A stretch of DNA of 64,000 bases from an uncultured Lutibacter sp. (GTDB taxonomy: Bacteria; Bacteroidota; Bacteroidia; Flavobacteriales; Flavobacteriaceae), in assembly GCF_947493565.1 (NCBI RefSeq), contig NZ_CANLRG010000009.1, positions 62,001 to 126,000 on the forward strand, in the 5' to 3' direction. The notes beneath the pieces were generated by a model. The model was not told the DNA's origin, made no database searches, and saw nothing but the letters and a program-made list of their open reading frames with translations. Both the position numbers and the translations under genes were made by a program. Below are positions 34,920-44,144 of this stretch, piece after piece; position 1 is the stretch's first letter; each line of letters opens with the position of its first letter.

Positions 34920-35941
34920 CAAATTCTTGGGAGTTGCTCGCCAACTAGAGGGCTTACAATTCTTTTTCCTCCTATGGAACTTTGCATTACAACTTTATTT
35001 GGATGCTCAGATGTAATTTCACCAATAATAGCTGCGTTTTCACCTTTTTTGTGATTTTTCATTAAAGCTAAAACTTCTAATTCAATACTAGAATCTACAA
35101 TAACTAAAAATACACCTTCGTTAGCAACATACATGGGGTCTAAACCTAACATTTCACAAGCTGCAGCAACTTGTTTTTCTAAAGGGATATACTTTTCTTT
35201 TAAGAATATGCCTTTGGATATGTCATTTGCAATTTCGTGTAAAACCGTTCCTAAACCACCACGAGTTGGATCTCTAAATAGTTTAATTTTATCGCCAAAT
35301 TTATCTAGTAATTCAGTAACTATAAAGTTTAAGTTGGTTGTATCACTTTCTATGGTAGATTCAAAATTTAGCCCTTCTCTCTCACTCATAATAGCCATCC
35401 CGTGTTGAGCAATATAGCCATTTACTAAAATTTTATCGCCTTCTTTTATAGTATCAACAGAAATGTTTGCTTTTGGGTGCACTAAACCAAAACCAGTGGT
35501 ATTTATAAAAATTTTATCGCCTTTTCCACGTTCTACAACTTTGGTGTCTCCTGTAATTATTAAAACGCCACTCTCGTCAGCAGCTTTTTTTACAGATTGC
35601 ACTATTTGAATGAATTCAGAAACTTTTAATCCTTCTTCTACAATAAACGCTAAAGATAAATATTTTGGAATTGCCCCACACATAGCTACATCATTTACAG
35701 TTCCGTGTACAGCTAACTCACCAATATTTCCTCCTTTAAAAAAAATAGGTGTTATTACAAAACTATCTGTTGAAATTGCAATTTCTCCTTCAATTTTCAC
35801 GACGGATCCATCATGTTTTTGATCTAGATAGGGGTTGCTAAATGTTTTAAATATAATTTTATCTAATAAATTTCTAGTAAGTTCACCACCGCTTCCATGT
35901 CCTAAATTTATGGTTTCAAAGCCTATATTTTCTATATCCAT
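34916..35941 (-). CDS. hypE: hydrogenase maturation protein HypE
   Basis: This protein of about 341 residues dehydrates the carbamoyl group on its own C-terminal Cys to make the cyanide ligands of the NiFe site. The C-terminus GEQLPRIC ends in that Cys. The N-terminal LGHGSGGELTRNLL and the AIR-synthase-like ATP site (DPTRGGLGTVLHEIA) are visible. The start is ATG at 35941 (MDIENIGFET), two bases after the hypD stop; a longer frame beginning at 35986 would overlap hypD. Last gene of the hyp/hya minus-strand operon. Confidence 0.95.
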   Translation of the reverse strand: MDIENIGFETINLGHGSGGELTRNLLDKIIFKTFSNPYLDQKHDGSVVKIEGEIAISTDSFVITPIFFKGGNIGELAVHGTVNDVAMCGAIPKYLSLAFIVEEGLKVSEFIQIVQSVKKAADESGVLIITGDTKVVERGKGDKIFINTTGFGLVHPKANISVDTIKEGDKILVNGYIAQHGMAIMSEREGLNFESTIESDTTNLNFIVTELLDKFGDKIKLFRDPTRGGLGTVLHEIANDISKGIFLKEKYIPLEKQVAAACEMLGLDPMYVANEGVFLVIVDSSIELEVLALMKNHKKGENAAIIGEITSEHPNKVVMQSSIGGKRIVSPLVGEQLPRIC

Positions 35942-35943
35942 TT

Positions 35944-37035
35944 TTATTCTATTAAATTGTTTGAAAAATGATAATATGCTGCACAAGCACCTTCTGATGA
36001 AACCATAGGGGCTCCTAAAGGATTTGATGGTTTACAGGTTTTTGCAAATTGATTGCATTGATGAGGTTTTTTAATACCTCGTAATATTTCACCAGCAATA
36101 CACTTGTTGTTTTCAGGTACTTTTATATTATTAATTTTAAATTTTAGTTCTGCATCGTATTTTTGGTACTCAGTTTTAATAACATAACCGCTATTTGGAA
36201 TTTCACCGATACCACGCCATTCTCTGTTTCCTATTTTAAATACTTTTTGAATGACATTGATGGCTGAGGTGTTTCCATGCTCTTTAACAACACGGGCATA
36301 TTGATTTTCTAATTGATGGTTGCCTTCTTCTAATTGTTTAACGGACATATAAATTCCTTGTACTAAATCGAGAGGTTCAAACCCAGTAACTACAATCGGA
36401 ATTTTATATTTTTCTACCAAAGGATAATACTCTTGAATTCCCATAATTGCACAAACATGACCTGCGGCTAAAAATGCATCAATGCTACAAAATTTATCAT
36501 CTAAAATTGCTTCCATTGCTGGAGGGACTAATACATGAGAAGCTAAAATGGAATAGTTTAAAATTCCTTCTTTTTCAGCATGTAAAACTGATAAAGCATT
36601 TGCAGGTGCTGTAGTTTCAAAACCAACTGCAAAAAAAACGACTTCTTTTGTTGGGTTTTGTTTAGCTATTGAAACAGCCTCAATTGGAGAATATAAAATG
36701 CGTAAATCGCCTCCTTTTGCTTTAGCCTCCAATAAACTTTTTTTACTTCCTGGCACACGAATCATATCTCCGAATGAACATACAATTACACCTTGCTCTA
36801 ATAATTCAATGGCTTTGTCAATTAAATTTAGGGGAGTTACACAAACTGGGCAACCAGGACCATGAATCATTCTTACTTTTTCAGGTAATAGTTCTAAAAT
36901 TCCATTTTTTACTAAGCTATGTGTTTGTCCTCCGCAAATTTCCATAATATTCCATTCACGAGTTGTAATTTTGTGAATTTCATCTAAAATTCTTTTCGTA
37001 GCTTCAAGGTTTCTATATTCACTTAAATATTTCAT
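35944..37035 (-). CDS. hypD: hydrogenase maturation protein HypD
   Basis: This 363-residue iron-sulfur protein forms with HypC the scaffold on which Fe(CN)2CO is assembled. Diagnostic motifs are EICGGQTHSLVK, GPGCPVCVTP and, near the C-terminus, CIAGEILRG followed by KPHQCNQFAKTC for the 4Fe-4S cluster. It is three bases from hypF and two from hypE. Confidence 0.97.
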   Translation of the reverse strand: MKYLSEYRNLEATKRILDEIHKITTREWNIMEICGGQTHSLVKNGILELLPEKVRMIHGPGCPVCVTPLNLIDKAIELLEQGVIVCSFGDMIRVPGSKKSLLEAKAKGGDLRILYSPIEAVSIAKQNPTKEVVFFAVGFETTAPANALSVLHAEKEGILNYSILASHVLVPPAMEAILDDKFCSIDAFLAAGHVCAIMGIQEYYPLVEKYKIPIVVTGFEPLDLVQGIYMSVKQLEEGNHQLENQYARVVKEHGNTSAINVIQKVFKIGNREWRGIGEIPNSGYVIKTEYQKYDAELKFKINNIKVPENNKCIAGEILRGIKKPHQCNQFAKTCKPSNPLGAPMVSSEGACAAYYHFSNNLIE

Positions 37036-37038
37036 AAA

Positions 37039-39294
37039 CTAATTTTTGATGTTTAAATAATACATCATTTGCCCAAAAGAAATATTTTCATCATTTGGAG
37101 CTAATTGTTTATGAAAATACAACTTTATTTCTTTTGGAACTAACTCAATTAACATATCAACCAAAATGGTATTTTGAAAAACACCTCCGCTAAAAGCAAT
37201 ATGTTTATAATGATTGGTAGTTGCTATTTTTAAGATAGTAGAAGCTAACGTAAATAAAAAATTAGCAATACAGTTTTCTTTTGAAACTCCGTTTTGTATA
37301 TCTTGATAAATGTATTTAATAATTTGAGTTGATGAAATTTCATTTTCAAGGTTGTTTAAATAATTTTTACAAGTTTTTAGATCGTAATTTGTAATTAAAT
37401 TTTCCATTAAAATGGCGGCTTCTCCTTCATAAGTATTGTAGTCGGTTATGTTTAACAAAGAAGCAACGGCATCAAATAATCTACCAACAGATGAAGTTTT
37501 TAGCTGATTATTTTGTTTTAGGTGTTGATAGGTTTTTAATTCATTTTGGGTAAATTTTTGTTTTAAAACTGTATTCATTTCTTCAGAAGCTAATGATAGT
37601 AATGACAAGCGTGGTTCTTTTGACATTTTGTTGCCTAACAGCCAGTTAAAATAATTGAAATGATTTAATCTTTCAATTTGATTACTTTCATATTTAAAAA
37701 ATTCACCTCCCCAAATTTGTGCATCATCTCCATAACCTGTACCATCAAAAATTACACCTAATACTTTTTTATTAAATAAATTATGCTCTCCTAAAATTGC
37801 TGAAAAATGTGCTTTATGATGTTGAATTTCAATTAATGTTGAAGAAATTTTTTGAGCTAATTCTTTCCCAAATAGGTTGCTATAATAATTAGGGTGTTTA
37901 TCAATTAAAACTATGTTAGGTTGTTGTTCAAAAATAGCTAAAAATGCATTTGTAGTGGAAGTAAATCTATTATATACATCATAATTTTCTAAATTGCCAA
38001 GATACTCACTTAAGTATAAATATTCATTGGGATAATAAGCAATGCTACTTTTTAAATCGGCACCCAACGCAAGTATTTTTTTGTTAGAATTTATAGAAGG
38101 ATTGAAATAATTGGGAGCAAAACCACGAGAGCGCCTAAAGAGAATTTCTTGTTCAAATTTTTTACTTATTTTAATCACGGAGTCATCTTGAGGGTGTGTT
38201 ATTTTTAAGTTGTGTTGTAAAAAATAATCTGCAACAGATTTAAGTTTTTCTATAGCTTCTTTATTTTCACTTATAATTGGAGATCCATGAATATTTCCGC
38301 TGGTAGCTACAATTGGAAAATTTAATTTACTTGCTAGTAGTTGTAAAATACCAGAATAGGGCAACATAACTCCTAATTGATTTAATTTAGGAGCTACGGA
38401 GTTTATCGCTATTTTTCCATGATAGTTTTGTAAAGGAACAATGGTAATTGGACTTTCAGTTGAGGTTAGTAATTTTAGCTCTTTTGAAGATAAAGTCAAC
38501 TCTTTTTTTAAAAATTTTAATGAAGGGAATAATACTGCAAATGGCTTGTTAGGTCTATTTTTTTGAAGTCTTAATTTTTGAACAACAGTTTCATTTTCAG
38601 CATTGCAGCATAATAAATACCCACTAGTGTTTTTTATGGCTACAATATTTCCTTCTAAAAGAAGTTTAGCAATTTTATTAAATATAGTTTCGTTAACAAT
38701 TTCAATCTCATTTTCTTTAGAATCTACTAATTTTAAGCTAACTCCACAAGTTGGACAAGTGTTTGTTTGTGAATGAAAACGTCTGTTAAGCGGATTCTTA
38801 TATTCTTGTAAACAATCATCACACATAGCAAACTCGTCTATACTTGTATGATTTCTTTCAAAAGGAAATGTTTCGGTTATTGCCCATCTTGGACCACAAT
38901 TTACACAGGTTGTAAATGGATAATAATATCTTCTGTTTTTTTTATTTTTTAGTTCTTTTCTACAATCGTTACAAATTGCAAAATCAGGAGTAAGCGATAA
39001 ATTTAATTGTCCTTTTTTATTAGAGGGTAGTATTTTGAAATTTTTATAATCTATAAAATCAATTTTGGTAATTGAGCTATGTTGAATTTTAGAAACAGGA
39101 GGCGGGAAATGGGTTAGTTTTTTATAGAAACTTTGAATATTTTCAGTTGCTCCAGAAACATAAATAATAACACCCTCTTCGTTGTTAGAAACGGTTCCGT
39201 TTAATAAAAATTCATTGGCCAAATTATAAACAAAAGGACGAAAACCTACCCCTTGTACTTGTCCAGAAATAGTAATTTGATAGGTTTTTAGCAT
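37039..39294 (-). CDS. hypF: carbamoyltransferase HypF
   Basis: This 751-residue enzyme converts carbamoyl phosphate and passes the carbamoyl group to HypE. Domain order: acylphosphatase domain (1-90, ISGQVQGVGFRPFVYNLA), two zinc fingers (about 108-185, CNDCRKEL, CVNCGPRW, CDDCLQEY, CPTCG), YrdC-like domain (about 205-385) and Kae1-like domain (about 395-751, EIQHHKAHFSAILGEH, FDGTGYGDDAQIWGGE, SGGVFQN). All domains appear intact. It lies downstream of the maturation protease and three bases upstream of hypD. Confidence 0.97.
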   Translation of the reverse strand: MLKTYQITISGQVQGVGFRPFVYNLANEFLLNGTVSNNEEGVIIYVSGATENIQSFYKKLTHFPPPVSKIQHSSITKIDFIDYKNFKILPSNKKGQLNLSLTPDFAICNDCRKELKNKKNRRYYYPFTTCVNCGPRWAITETFPFERNHTSIDEFAMCDDCLQEYKNPLNRRFHSQTNTCPTCGVSLKLVDSKENEIEIVNETIFNKIAKLLLEGNIVAIKNTSGYLLCCNAENETVVQKLRLQKNRPNKPFAVLFPSLKFLKKELTLSSKELKLLTSTESPITIVPLQNYHGKIAINSVAPKLNQLGVMLPYSGILQLLASKLNFPIVATSGNIHGSPIISENKEAIEKLKSVADYFLQHNLKITHPQDDSVIKISKKFEQEILFRRSRGFAPNYFNPSINSNKKILALGADLKSSIAYYPNEYLYLSEYLGNLENYDVYNRFTSTTNAFLAIFEQQPNIVLIDKHPNYYSNLFGKELAQKISSTLIEIQHHKAHFSAILGEHNLFNKKVLGVIFDGTGYGDDAQIWGGEFFKYESNQIERLNHFNYFNWLLGNKMSKEPRLSLLSLASEEMNTVLKQKFTQNELKTYQHLKQNNQLKTSSVGRLFDAVASLLNITDYNTYEGEAAILMENLITNYDLKTCKNYLNNLENEISSTQIIKYIYQDIQNGVSKENCIANFLFTLASTILKIATTNHYKHIAFSGGVFQNTILVDMLIELVPKEIKLYFHKQLAPNDENISFGQMMYYLNIKN

Positions 39295-39324
39295 TCAGTT
39301 TAGTGCTTAAAAGATCCTATAAAT

Positions 39325-39858
39325 TTACAATTTTTTTGAGTGAAGTTCTTTGGAATGAGCTAAAATATTTTCAATAACTTTTGGAATTGCAGCACTAACT
39401 TTTTCATTCAATTTTACGGTCATTGGATTTAATTCCTCAATTGAAATGGTGAATAAATGAATGTCAGGAATTTTTTCCATTAAATAAACCGCTTCAATCA
39501 TATCCTTTAAACCAACATCATGTACGCTTAATGCCGAAGGAAAATCGGAAGCAAATTTAGGACGTATTAATGAAATTGTTCCTGCAGGTTTTCCATCCAT
39601 AGTAGCATCTATAAATATAATGGTATTATATGCTTCAAAACAATTTAGCAGTAAAAAACCCCCTGTTCCACCATCCAAAATATCAACATAGTTTGGTAAT
39701 TTAATCTTACTCATTTCTTGAATAATGTGTACGCCAATTCCTTCATCACCCATTAAGTAATTTCCAACCCCCATCACTAAAATAGAATTGGTTTTATCTT
39801 TTTCAAAGAAGTAGGAATCGCTACAAATTGCTATTGGGGTTGTTGCTGTTTTTTTCAT
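39325..39858 (-). CDS. hyaD: hydrogenase large-subunit maturation protease
   Basis: This 177-residue HupD/HyaD-type endopeptidase removes the C-terminal tail of the large subunit after nickel insertion. Seen are VMGVGNYLMGDEGIGVH with the nickel-sensing Glu/Asp region, DGGTGGFLLL and SVHDVGLKDM with the conserved His. It has an N-terminal extension of about 26 residues before the usual start, with no better internal ATG. Its target tail is present in hyaB. Confidence 0.93.
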   Translation of the reverse strand: MKKTATTPIAICSDSYFFEKDKTNSILVMGVGNYLMGDEGIGVHIIQEMSKIKLPNYVDILDGGTGGFLLLNCFEAYNTIIFIDATMDGKPAGTISLIRPKFASDFPSALSVHDVGLKDMIEAVYLMEKIPDIHLFTISIEELNPMTVKLNEKVSAAIPKVIENILAHSKELHSKKL

Positions 39859-39937
39859 AATTCATGGTTAAAAAAGTAAATTCATTTCACTTAAAAATAC
39901 AGGAGCAAAATGAATTTACTTTTACTTTGGGAAATTG

Positions 39938-40663
39938 CTAATCTTCTAAATCTTCTTCACTTACTTCTACTGAATTTTTGATGCGATCATCACGAACAAA
40001 TTTATAACCTCCAAACATGGAAGAAACTTCACCACGGCCCTCTAACCAATCATGGTAAAATACTAAATAGATATGAACTAAACTAAATAAAATAAAAGCC
40101 CACATAGCGATATGATGTATGGTTCTTACCATAAAATCGCCTCCAAATAATGGAACTACCCAGCTAAAAAGTTTAGGTAACCACCAACTAGACATATCAG
40201 CATATAAAGCAAATCCAGTGCAAACTTGTATAATGGCAATAAAAAACATGGTAATATAAGAGATTGTTGCAACGCTATTGTGACCAATACTGATGTTTTT
40301 TACATCTCTTTTTTCTTCATTTAATAGTAACACATCAATTTTTACCACATGCCAAAAGTTATTCCACATTTTTTTACTAAATGGCCAAAAAGCTTTCCAA
40401 CTAGCAAACTGATTTCCTACAAATGACCAATAGATTCTTAAAATCATATTAAAAAAGAAAATATATGCCGCAGTAAAATGAATAAACCTTACGATTCCAA
40501 ATGAATGTAAATTTGTAGCTTCAGCACTTGATACCAATGCAGGTGGATTGGCTATTAAAAAACCTGTTAATGTTAGAATTATAATTGCAAGAACATTTAT
40601 CCAGTGAAAAAAGCGTACGGGTAATTCCCAAACCATAACTCGTTTAAAATTTTTAGTTTTCAT
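39938..40663 (-). CDS. hyaC: Ni/Fe-hydrogenase b-type cytochrome subunit
   Basis: This 241-residue di-heme cytochrome b has four membrane helices, anchors the hydrogenase at the periplasmic side and passes electrons to the quinone pool. Histidine ligands lie in PVRFFHWINVLA, VRFIHFTAAYIF and near HHIAMWAFILFSLVHIYLV. The C-terminal tail is acidic (VSEEDLED). It follows hyaB after 11 bases. Confidence 0.94.
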   Translation of the reverse strand: MKTKNFKRVMVWELPVRFFHWINVLAIIILTLTGFLIANPPALVSSAEATNLHSFGIVRFIHFTAAYIFFFNMILRIYWSFVGNQFASWKAFWPFSKKMWNNFWHVVKIDVLLLNEEKRDVKNISIGHNSVATISYITMFFIAIIQVCTGFALYADMSSWWLPKLFSWVVPLFGGDFMVRTIHHIAMWAFILFSLVHIYLVFYHDWLEGRGEVSSMFGGYKFVRDDRIKNSVEVSEEDLED

Positions 40664-40674
40664 AATTTTAGTAT

Positions 40675-42405
40675 TTAACTATCACAACTAGAAATATTTT
40701 GAACTTTAGAAATATGATTTCCATGTTCATCATATAAATGTACCGCACATGCAATACAAGGATCAAAAGAATGGATGGTTCTAATAATTTCTAAAGGTAA
40801 TTCTGGGTCAGCTATAGGCGTACCAATTAAAGTAGATTCGTAGGCAGAACGTTGTCCTTTTGGATCACGTGGAGATGCATTCCATGTGCTCGGAACAACT
40901 TGTTGATAATTTTCAGTTTTACCATCTTTAATTTTAATCCAGTGAGCCAAAGCACCTCTTGGAGCTTCCATAAACCCAACACCTTTAGTTTCAGAAGGCC
41001 AGCTTGATGGTTCCCAACTATCCATATTAGCCATACGTTCATCGCCATTTTTAATGTTATTCATTAAGGTGTTATAGAATTCCATGGTCCAATTAGCTAC
41101 TAATTGTGTTTCAATACCTCTAGCAGCGGTTCTTCCTAGTGTAGAAAATAGTGCATCTACAGGAACGTTTAAATGTGAAAGTGCTCCATTTACAGCATCT
41201 TGAATTTCTTTATTTCCTCTACCATAACCTACTAATAAACGAGCTAATGGACCTACTTCCATAGGCAATCCTTTCCAACGTGGTGTTTTTATAAAGCTGT
41301 ATTTTTCTTCTACATTTAAATGAGTGTATGGTGGTTTAGGACCCGAGTATTTGATATTGGTTTCTCCATCCCAAGGATGTTTTCCTTTATCATCTCCATC
41401 AGAATAGTTGTACCAAGAATTGTTTACAAATTCTTCAATATCACCATTTCTATGATCTACATCATGAACTTTAGATAAATCTCTATTTAAAATAACTCCT
41501 TGTGGAAATTTAAAGCTAGATAAATCGGCATAGCCATTGGTAGGAAAATCTCCATACGACATATAATTTCCAAAGCCTTTTCCAATAGCGCCCCAATCTT
41601 TGTAAAAGGAAGCTATAGCTAGTAAATCTGGAATATAAACCTGTTCAATAAACTCTTTACCATCTTGAAGTAATTTACCAACATAAGCTAAACGCTCTGC
41701 ATTTAAGCCTCCTGCACCATCAGAATTTATAGCACAAGCCATACCTCCAACCAGATAGTTTGGATGTGGGTTTTTACCACCAAAAATAGTGTGAACTTTA
41801 ACAATTTCTTTTTGCCAATCCAATGCCTCCAAATAATGAGCTACAGCCAATAGGTTAACTTCTGCAGGTAATTTCATTTGTTTATGACCCCAATACCCAT
41901 TTGCAAAAATTCCAAGTTGACCACTTTCAACAAACTTTTGAATTCTTTTTTGTATGTCTGAAAAGTATCCTGGAGAACTTTTTGGCCATTTAGAAATACT
42001 TTGTGCAATTTCAGATGTTTTTTTAGGATCTGCTTTTAAACAATTTACCACATCAACCCAATCTAATGCATGAAGGTGGTAAAAATGAACCGCATGATCG
42101 TGCATATATAATGCTCCTTCCATAATATTACGAACCATTTCAGCGTTGGCTGGAACTGAAATTCCTAAAGCGTCTTCAACAGCTCTCACAGAAGCTAATG
42201 CATGAACTGTGGTACAAACACCGCAAGTTCTTTGTACAAAAGCCCAAACATCTCTTGGGTCTCGTCCTTTAACTATTTGTTCAATACCACGAACCATAGT
42301 ACTGGAACTAAAAGCATCAACTATTTTTCCATCTTTAATTTCTGCTTCGATTCTTAAATGACCCTCTATACGAGTAATTGGGTCAACTACTATTCTATTT
42401 GCCAT
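40675..42405 (-). CDS. hyaB: [NiFe] uptake hydrogenase large subunit
   Basis: This 576-residue catalytic subunit carries the NiFe(CN)2CO site. The L1 motif is RTCGVCTTVH (C61, C64) and the L2 motif is DPCIACAVH (C550, C553, H556). The 20 residues after H556 form the tail cleaved by the maturation protease. Family block ITRIEGHLRIE opens the protein. It closely follows the small-subunit gene (12-base gap), and the protein is co-exported with it through Tat. Confidence 0.97.
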   Translation of the reverse strand: MANRIVVDPITRIEGHLRIEAEIKDGKIVDAFSSSTMVRGIEQIVKGRDPRDVWAFVQRTCGVCTTVHALASVRAVEDALGISVPANAEMVRNIMEGALYMHDHAVHFYHLHALDWVDVVNCLKADPKKTSEIAQSISKWPKSSPGYFSDIQKRIQKFVESGQLGIFANGYWGHKQMKLPAEVNLLAVAHYLEALDWQKEIVKVHTIFGGKNPHPNYLVGGMACAINSDGAGGLNAERLAYVGKLLQDGKEFIEQVYIPDLLAIASFYKDWGAIGKGFGNYMSYGDFPTNGYADLSSFKFPQGVILNRDLSKVHDVDHRNGDIEEFVNNSWYNYSDGDDKGKHPWDGETNIKYSGPKPPYTHLNVEEKYSFIKTPRWKGLPMEVGPLARLLVGYGRGNKEIQDAVNGALSHLNVPVDALFSTLGRTAARGIETQLVANWTMEFYNTLMNNIKNGDERMANMDSWEPSSWPSETKGVGFMEAPRGALAHWIKIKDGKTENYQQVVPSTWNASPRDPKGQRSAYESTLIGTPIADPELPLEIIRTIHSFDPCIACAVHLYDEHGNHISKVQNISSCDS

Positions 42406-42417
42406 TTTTTATCGTTT

Positions 42418-43542
42418 TTAAGAGTCAATATTTTTTTCATTACTTTTTCCTCGCTTAATTCTATTCATAAGCTCTTTTCGTTTAGAAATATTTGCAGCAA
42501 CAGCGTGTACAGCTATTCCTCCGGCTAAAACGCCTGCTGCAACTTTTCCAATATCATCGGCAATTCCTTCTTCAGAAAAACCAGGCACTTTTGTGGTTCT
42601 TTCATAGAAAGGTCCATTGTCCCAAAAGTCTTCTTCGCTACAACCTATACAACCATGTCCAGATTGAATTGGGTAACTAACGCCATTATTCCATTTAATG
42701 GTACCACAAGAGTTATATGTCATAGGTCCTTTGCAGCCTACTTTATACAAACAGTATCCATTTTTAGCATTTTGGTCATCAAATGATTCTGCAAAAAGAC
42801 CTGCGTCGTAATAAGGTCTTCTATAACAACTGTCATGTACTCGTTTTCCATAAAAAGCTTTTGGCCTTCCTAATCGGTCTAATTTTGGTAAACGTCCAAA
42901 AGCAACTACATGAACAATAATGCCAGCCATTACTTCACCAATAGGAGGGCAACCAGGAACTCTAATGATAGGTTTGTTTTTAACAATTTTATGAATTGGA
43001 GTTGCCTCAGTTGGATTTGGTTTTGCAGCTTGTACACAACCATTTGAAGCACAACTTCCCCAAGCAATAATTGCTTTTGCACCTTCCGCTGCTTCTAAAA
43101 ATGATTCTTTGGCTGATTTTCCAGCAATGCAACAATAATTACCATCATCACCCATAGGTACAGATCCTTCAACACAAAGAATATACTCTCCTTTGTATTT
43201 TTTCATAGTTTCCTGTTTAGCAGCTTCAGCTTGGTGACCAGAAGCGGCCATTAAGGTAAGTGTATAATCTAAAGAAATTTTATCTAAAATAATATCTGAA
43301 ACTATGGGATGATTAGATCTTATAAAAGATTCACTACAACAAGTACATTCCTGATAGTGCTCCCAAATTACAGGCAGTCTAGGAGTGTTTTCTAGAGATT
43401 TGGCTATTTGGCCAATCATAGAAGATTCTAAGCCCATAAAAGCAGCCATATAAGTAGAAAATTTCATAAAATCTCTACGAGTATAGCCTTGCTTTATAAT
43501 GCTTTCATAATAAGTTTTACGCTTTTCATTATTAGTTGACAT
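42418..43542 (-). CDS. hyaA: [NiFe] uptake hydrogenase small subunit, oxygen-tolerant type
   Basis: This 374-residue subunit carries three Fe-S clusters. A Tat signal is present (TRRDFMKFSTYMAAF, residues 21-35). The proximal-cluster ligands C66, C68, C69, C164, C169 and C198 are offset by exactly 49 from E. coli Hyd-1 C17, C19, C20, C115, C120 and C149, so both supernumerary cysteines of the oxygen-tolerant 4Fe-3S cluster are present. A C-terminal helix (KVAAGVLAGGIAVHAVAA) anchors it in the membrane. It is the first gene of a minus-strand operon running to hypE. Confidence 0.97.
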   Translation of the reverse strand: MSTNNEKRKTYYESIIKQGYTRRDFMKFSTYMAAFMGLESSMIGQIAKSLENTPRLPVIWEHYQECTCCSESFIRSNHPIVSDIILDKISLDYTLTLMAASGHQAEAAKQETMKKYKGEYILCVEGSVPMGDDGNYCCIAGKSAKESFLEAAEGAKAIIAWGSCASNGCVQAAKPNPTEATPIHKIVKNKPIIRVPGCPPIGEVMAGIIVHVVAFGRLPKLDRLGRPKAFYGKRVHDSCYRRPYYDAGLFAESFDDQNAKNGYCLYKVGCKGPMTYNSCGTIKWNNGVSYPIQSGHGCIGCSEEDFWDNGPFYERTTKVPGFSEEGIADDIGKVAAGVLAGGIAVHAVAANISKRKELMNRIKRGKSNEKNIDS

Positions 43543-43575
43543 AGGAGAAGTTTTTAAAATATTAAAAGACTTTTA

Positions 43576-43643
43576 ATTGTATTACGTCGATATGCTATGT
43601 AATAACCTATCTAAGTTACATAATAATTTGATTGTATTTACGT
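43576..43643 (-). promoter_or_regulatory. candidate operator region of the hydrogenase operon
   Basis: Upstream of hyaA there is an inverted repeat TATGTAA (43596-43602) / TTACATA (43616-43622) and a direct repeat ATTGTATTACGT (43576-43587) / ATTGTATTTACGT (43631-43643). The region separates divergent hyaA and hypA. No regulator can be named. Confidence 0.4.
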
Positions 43644-43790
43644 AAGTGGCTAATTTAGAACGTATTAAAATAAGATTAATTAACCTTAAATTTTTGTTAT
43701 TTTTTTAAATTTTAAATCATAAAAATTTATAGAAGTAGGTTTATTATTATATAATTTGTAATTTTACTAGAAATACTTTTTATAGCTAAA

Positions 43791-44132
43791 ATGCACGAAT
43801 TATCAATTGCAATGGGTATTGTTAAAATAGCTGAGGATGAAACGGCTAAAGTAAAAGCCCAAAAGGTTACAAAAATTGAACTTGAAATAGGTGTTTTATC
43901 GGGTATTGAATTAAAATCTTTAAATTTTGTTTGGGAATCTGCAGTTGAGAATAGTGTTTTAGAAGGAGCAGAAAAAGAAATTATTGTAGTTGAAGGAGTT
44001 GGGATATGTGCAGATTGTGAAACTAAATTTAACATGGAAAATATTTTTGATTGTTGCCCTAAGTGTGGAAGCAATTTTAAAGGTATTTTAAAAGGGAAAG
44101 AATTAAAAGTAAAATCTTTAGAAGTAATCTAA
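43791..44132 (+). CDS. hypA: hydrogenase nickel incorporation protein HypA
   Basis: This 113-residue metallochaperone starts MHELSIAM; His2 binds nickel. The zinc site is formed by CADC (about 72-75) and CPKC (about 90-93). It works with HypB to load nickel into the large subunit. It is first of a plus-strand hypABC unit divergent from hyaA. Confidence 0.96.
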   Translation: MHELSIAMGIVKIAEDETAKVKAQKVTKIELEIGVLSGIELKSLNFVWESAVENSVLEGAEKEIIVVEGVGICADCETKFNMENIFDCCPKCGSNFKGILKGKELKVKSLEVI

Positions 44133-44144
44133 AAAACTATAATT

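Noticed and set aside
35942-35986. longer HypE starting at 35986
   Set aside because: It would overlap hypD by about 40 bases, and the added residues do not match HypE N-termini.
40827-41048. 73-codon frame inside hyaB
   Set aside because: Shadow frame of a well-supported catalytic subunit on the same strand.
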